The notes under the pieces are model-generated. The model was not told where the DNA came from, did not search any database, and was given only the letters and a program-made list of their open reading frames with translations. A program made the position numbers and the translations under genes. From Nitrospirota bacterium (GTDB lineage Bacteria > Nitrospirota > Thermodesulfovibrionia > Thermodesulfovibrionales > JdFR-86): a stretch of 7,774 nt of DNA. The stretch lies in the NCBI GenBank assembly GCA_030667205.1, contig DAOUWH010000063.1:1-7774 (forward strand), written 5' to 3'. Positions 6,255-7,774 of this stretch are shown here, piece after piece (position 1 is the stretch's first letter; each line of letters starts with the position of its first letter).

Positions 6255-6665
6255 ATGGCTGAAAAGGCAACTGAAGAACAGATACTTTATGCGAGCATTC
6301 TAAATAAAGGCATGATGATTGGGTTCCTCGGCCTTTGCGCGACATTCGCAGTGTATGCCTTAGGCATCCTCTCGCCCATGATACCGATTGGGGAGGTACA
6401 GCACTACTGGGTGATGTCGGTTGCCGACTACCTTCAGGAAAGCGGAATAAAGGCGGGATGGGCATGGGCAGGCAACCTGAGCTACGGCGACATGCTTAAT
6501 TTCGCACCGATAGCGTTTCTCTCGGGGCTTACGGTAGTTTGCTATCTGGCGATAATCCCGGGGTTACTCAGGAAGAAGGACAAGGCCTATGTGGTGCTCG
6601 CAGTTCTGGAGGTGGTAGTGCTGAGCGTTGCCGCATCCGGAATTCTCGGCTCGGGAGGCCACTAA
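6255..6665 (+). CDS. Small three-helix membrane protein paired with the TauE-type transporter (DUF1634-like arrangement)
   Basis: A 136-residue protein of unknown biochemical role. Three hydrophobic spans are visible: about 19-41, 82-103 and 111-131, with a 40-residue extracytoplasmic or loop segment between the first two (HYWVMSVADYLQESGIKAGW) rich in aromatics, and a basic turn LLRKKDK at 104-110. The size, the three-helix plan and the position after a TSUP permease recall the DUF1634 proteins that accompany TauE/SafE genes, but I cannot confirm the family. The ribosome binding site AGGAGGA (6244-6250) overlaps the transporter's TAG stop, so the two are co-transcribed and probably form a two-component transporter or a transporter with an accessory subunit. 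A strong terminator follows 28 bases after the stop. Confidence 0.8.
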   Translation: MAEKATEEQILYASILNKGMMIGFLGLCATFAVYALGILSPMIPIGEVQHYWVMSVADYLQESGIKAGWAWAGNLSYGDMLNFAPIAFLSGLTVVCYLAIIPGLLRKKDKAYVVLAVLEVVVLSVAASGILGSGGH

Positions 6666-6693
6666 GGCCTGAAACTCAATCATAGGACGATTT

Positions 6694-6722
6694 AAAGGGC
6701 AGCCTTCGGGCTGCCCTTTTTT
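6694..6722 (+). terminator. Intrinsic terminator of the transporter operon, UUCG loop
   Basis: GGGCAGCC (6697-6704), the tetraloop TTCG (6705-6708) and GGCTGCCC (6709-6716) form a perfect 8-bp GC-rich stem, extended by AAA/TTT pairs. A run of six T (6717-6722) follows. Confidence 0.93.
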
Positions 6723-6760
6723 GTTGGTAATCGCATCGGCAAATCCGGTAAAAAAAGCCC

Positions 6761-6820
6761 ATGTCCCCTTGCAAGGGACAGTGTCCCCTTAAAAGGGCCC
6801 GTGTCCCCTTGCAATTGTCC
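6761..6820. repeat. Three 20-bp tandem units starting TGTCCCCTT (REP-like palindromic cluster)
   Basis: Units begin at 6761, 6781 and 6801, exactly 20 bases apart, each with NTGTCCCCTT. Unit 1 (TGTCCCCTTGCAAGGGACA, 6762-6780) is an 18-bp palindrome with one extra C. Unit 2 ends AAAAGGGCCC, still partly self-complementary. Unit 3 keeps TTGCAA but then diverges to TTGTCC. They sit between the operon terminator and the next gene's promoter. The style recalls the short palindromic repeats linked to REP-associated tyrosine transposases, but no transposase is here. Confidence 0.7.
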
Positions 6821-6836
6821 GGGGGGTTGATATAAT
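6809..6836 (+). promoter_or_regulatory. Predicted promoter of the universal stress protein gene
   Basis: TATAAT (6831-6836) is preceded by TGA (6828-6830), a consensus extended -10. TTGCAA (6809-6814), 16 bases upstream, is a fair -35 and lies inside the third 20-bp repeat. The expected start is near 6843, giving a leader of about 53 bases with AGGAGGT at 6882-6888. Confidence 0.65.
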
Positions 6837-6895
6837 CCAATTAGAGAAGGCGGGTGTGAGTATAAGAGGGCCGTTTTTTACAGGAGGTCATTGAT

Positions 6896-7720
6896 ATGGG
6901 CGAGACAGGGAGTTTTAAGAGTTTGCTTGTATGTTCGGACGGCTCGGAGTCCGGCGAGGGTGCGGTAAGGGAGGCCATAAAGCTGGCCAGGGACCGTGGG
7001 GCGAAGCTCACCGCGCTAAAGGTTGTGGAGTACAATCCCGAGTTGGAGGCATATGCTCCTGATGCCATCGAGACGCTGGAGGCCGAGGCAAGGACGCATA
7101 TAGATTCAGTAAAGGCAAGGGCCGAGAGCGAGGGCGTCTCATGCGAGGCGCTTGTAAAAAGGAGCGTAAACCCATATAAGGAGATAGTGGAGGAGGCCCG
7201 GGGGCTAAAGGCCGACGCTATCGTGATGGGAAGGCGCGGAAGAACGGGTATGATGAGGCTCCTGATGGGGAGCGTTACGGCAAAGGTGGTCGGCCACTCC
7301 CCGACGTGCGTGTTTGTGGTGCCCAGGGAGGCGGAATTAAAATTCAGCAAGATACTTGTGGGCACTGACGGCTCCAAATACAGCGAGGATGCGGCCCTCG
7401 AAGCGATTTCGCTTGCAAAGTCAGCTGGAGGCAGTATTGTCGCCGTCTCGGTCGCAGATGACAATGAGAAGAGGGCCGAAGACTATGCCGGCAGCGTAAA
7501 GGCAGCCGCGGACAAAGAGGGCCTAAAGGCAGAGGCGGTAGTGGAAAAAGGCAGGCCCGACGATGTCATAGTGAACATGGCAAAGGAAAAGGGCTGCGAC
7601 CTTATCGTTGTTGGAAGCCACGGTGGTACGGGTCTGAAGAGGCTCCTTATGGGGAGCGTGGCCGAGAGGGTCATCGGACATGCCGAGTGCGCGGTCCTCG
7701 TCGTTCCGGCAGGCGAATAA
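6896..7720 (+). CDS. Universal stress protein, tandem UspA domains, both ATP-binding type
   Basis: A cytoplasmic stress-associated nucleotide-binding protein of 274 residues made of two UspA domains, about 6-143 and 150-272. Each starts with the typical strand plus Asp (LLVCSDGS, D15; ILVGTDGS, D158). Each carries the full G-x2-G-x9-G-S nucleotide motif: GRRGRTGMMRLLMGS at 112-126 and GSHGGTGLKRLLMGS at 240-254. The RLLMGSV core is nearly identical in the two halves, consistent with internal duplication. Because both motifs are intact, both halves should bind ATP, unlike tandem proteins in which one half has decayed. ATG 6896 has AGGAGGT seven bases upstream. The gene is a single unit with its own promoter and terminator. 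The stress it answers cannot be read from sequence; growth arrest or energy limitation is usual for the family. Confidence 0.95.
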   Translation: MGETGSFKSLLVCSDGSESGEGAVREAIKLARDRGAKLTALKVVEYNPELEAYAPDAIETLEAEARTHIDSVKARAESEGVSCEALVKRSVNPYKEIVEEARGLKADAIVMGRRGRTGMMRLLMGSVTAKVVGHSPTCVFVVPREAELKFSKILVGTDGSKYSEDAALEAISLAKSAGGSIVAVSVADDNEKRAEDYAGSVKAAADKEGLKAEAVVEKGRPDDVIVNMAKEKGCDLIVVGSHGGTGLKRLLMGSVAERVIGHAECAVLVVPAGE

Positions 7721-7743
7721 CCCCGGCATTTCTCCAGGCAGGA

Positions 7744-7770
7744 GGGCAGCCCGGAGGGCTGCCCTTTTTT
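7744..7770 (+). terminator. Intrinsic terminator of the universal stress protein gene
   Basis: GGGCAGCCC (7744-7752), the loop GGA, and GGGCTGCCC (7756-7764) form a 9-bp GC-rich stem (or 8 bp with a 5-base loop). Six T (7765-7770) follow. The stem repeats the GGGCAGCC/GGCTGCCC arms of the terminator at 6694-6722. Confidence 0.93.
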
Positions 7771-7774
7771 ATTG

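Noticed and set aside
6761..6820. CRISPR array
   Set aside because: The 20-bp units are directly adjacent with no unique spacers of usual length, only three copies exist, and no cas gene is near.
6841..7464. Minus-strand 207-codon frame opposite the universal stress protein
   Set aside because: Ser/Ala/Thr-rich shadow of a gene with two intact nucleotide motifs, its own promoter and terminator.

Overview
The window looks like a piece of a bacterial chromosome of moderate-to-high GC with housekeeping content. AGG (Arg) and ATA (Ile) codons are frequent. Gene order and protein style suggest a Gram-negative anaerobe-type lineage such as Desulfobacterota or Nitrospirota. That placement is inference from family resemblance and was not tested. 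I see no rRNA, tRNA, CRISPR array, prophage, insertion sequence or toxin/defence cassette, and no clear new multi-gene system. The interest is mostly in regulatory architecture and protein tails.

Layout: (1) Bases 1-2093, plus strand: the 3' part of a cofactor-independent (archaeal-type) phosphoglycerate mutase, coupled by a one-base TGATG overlap to aspartokinase (lysC). The lysC gene carries a strong internal ribosome binding site and in-frame ATG, placed as in the alpha/beta aspartokinases of Bacillus and Corynebacterium, and it ends in a 20-residue lysine/alanine-rich tail. (2) Bases 2094-2158: a 65-base convergent gap holding nested inverted repeats. (3) Bases 2159-4339, minus strand: full-length glycogen branching enzyme (glgB) with all catalytic residues. 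(4) Bases 4340-4494: a divergent promoter region in which both -35 boxes lie inside the arms of an 11-bp perfect inverted repeat; the glgB -10 box is so close to its ATG that the mRNA should be nearly leaderless. (5) Bases 4495-5064, plus: a CDP-alcohol phosphatidyltransferase with features of inositol-phosphate-type enzymes. (6) Bases 5065-5255: an AT-rich regulatory gap with a promoter and a palindrome, leading into (7) 5256-6665, a two-gene operon of a TauE/SafE-type (TSUP) transporter with a TTG start and a small three-helix membrane protein, closed by a UUCG-loop terminator. (8) Bases 6723-6895: a cluster of three 20-bp TGTCCCCTT repeats, the last overlapping the promoter of (9) a tandem-domain universal stress protein (6896-7720), closed by a second terminator with the same stem.

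Functionally these are separate units: glycolysis/gluconeogenesis with aspartate-family amino-acid entry, glycogen branching, phospholipid head-group synthesis, anion or sulfur-compound transport, and a stress-response protein. Only the mutase-lysC pair, the transporter pair and the divergent glgB/phosphatidyltransferase pair show physical signs of linked expression.
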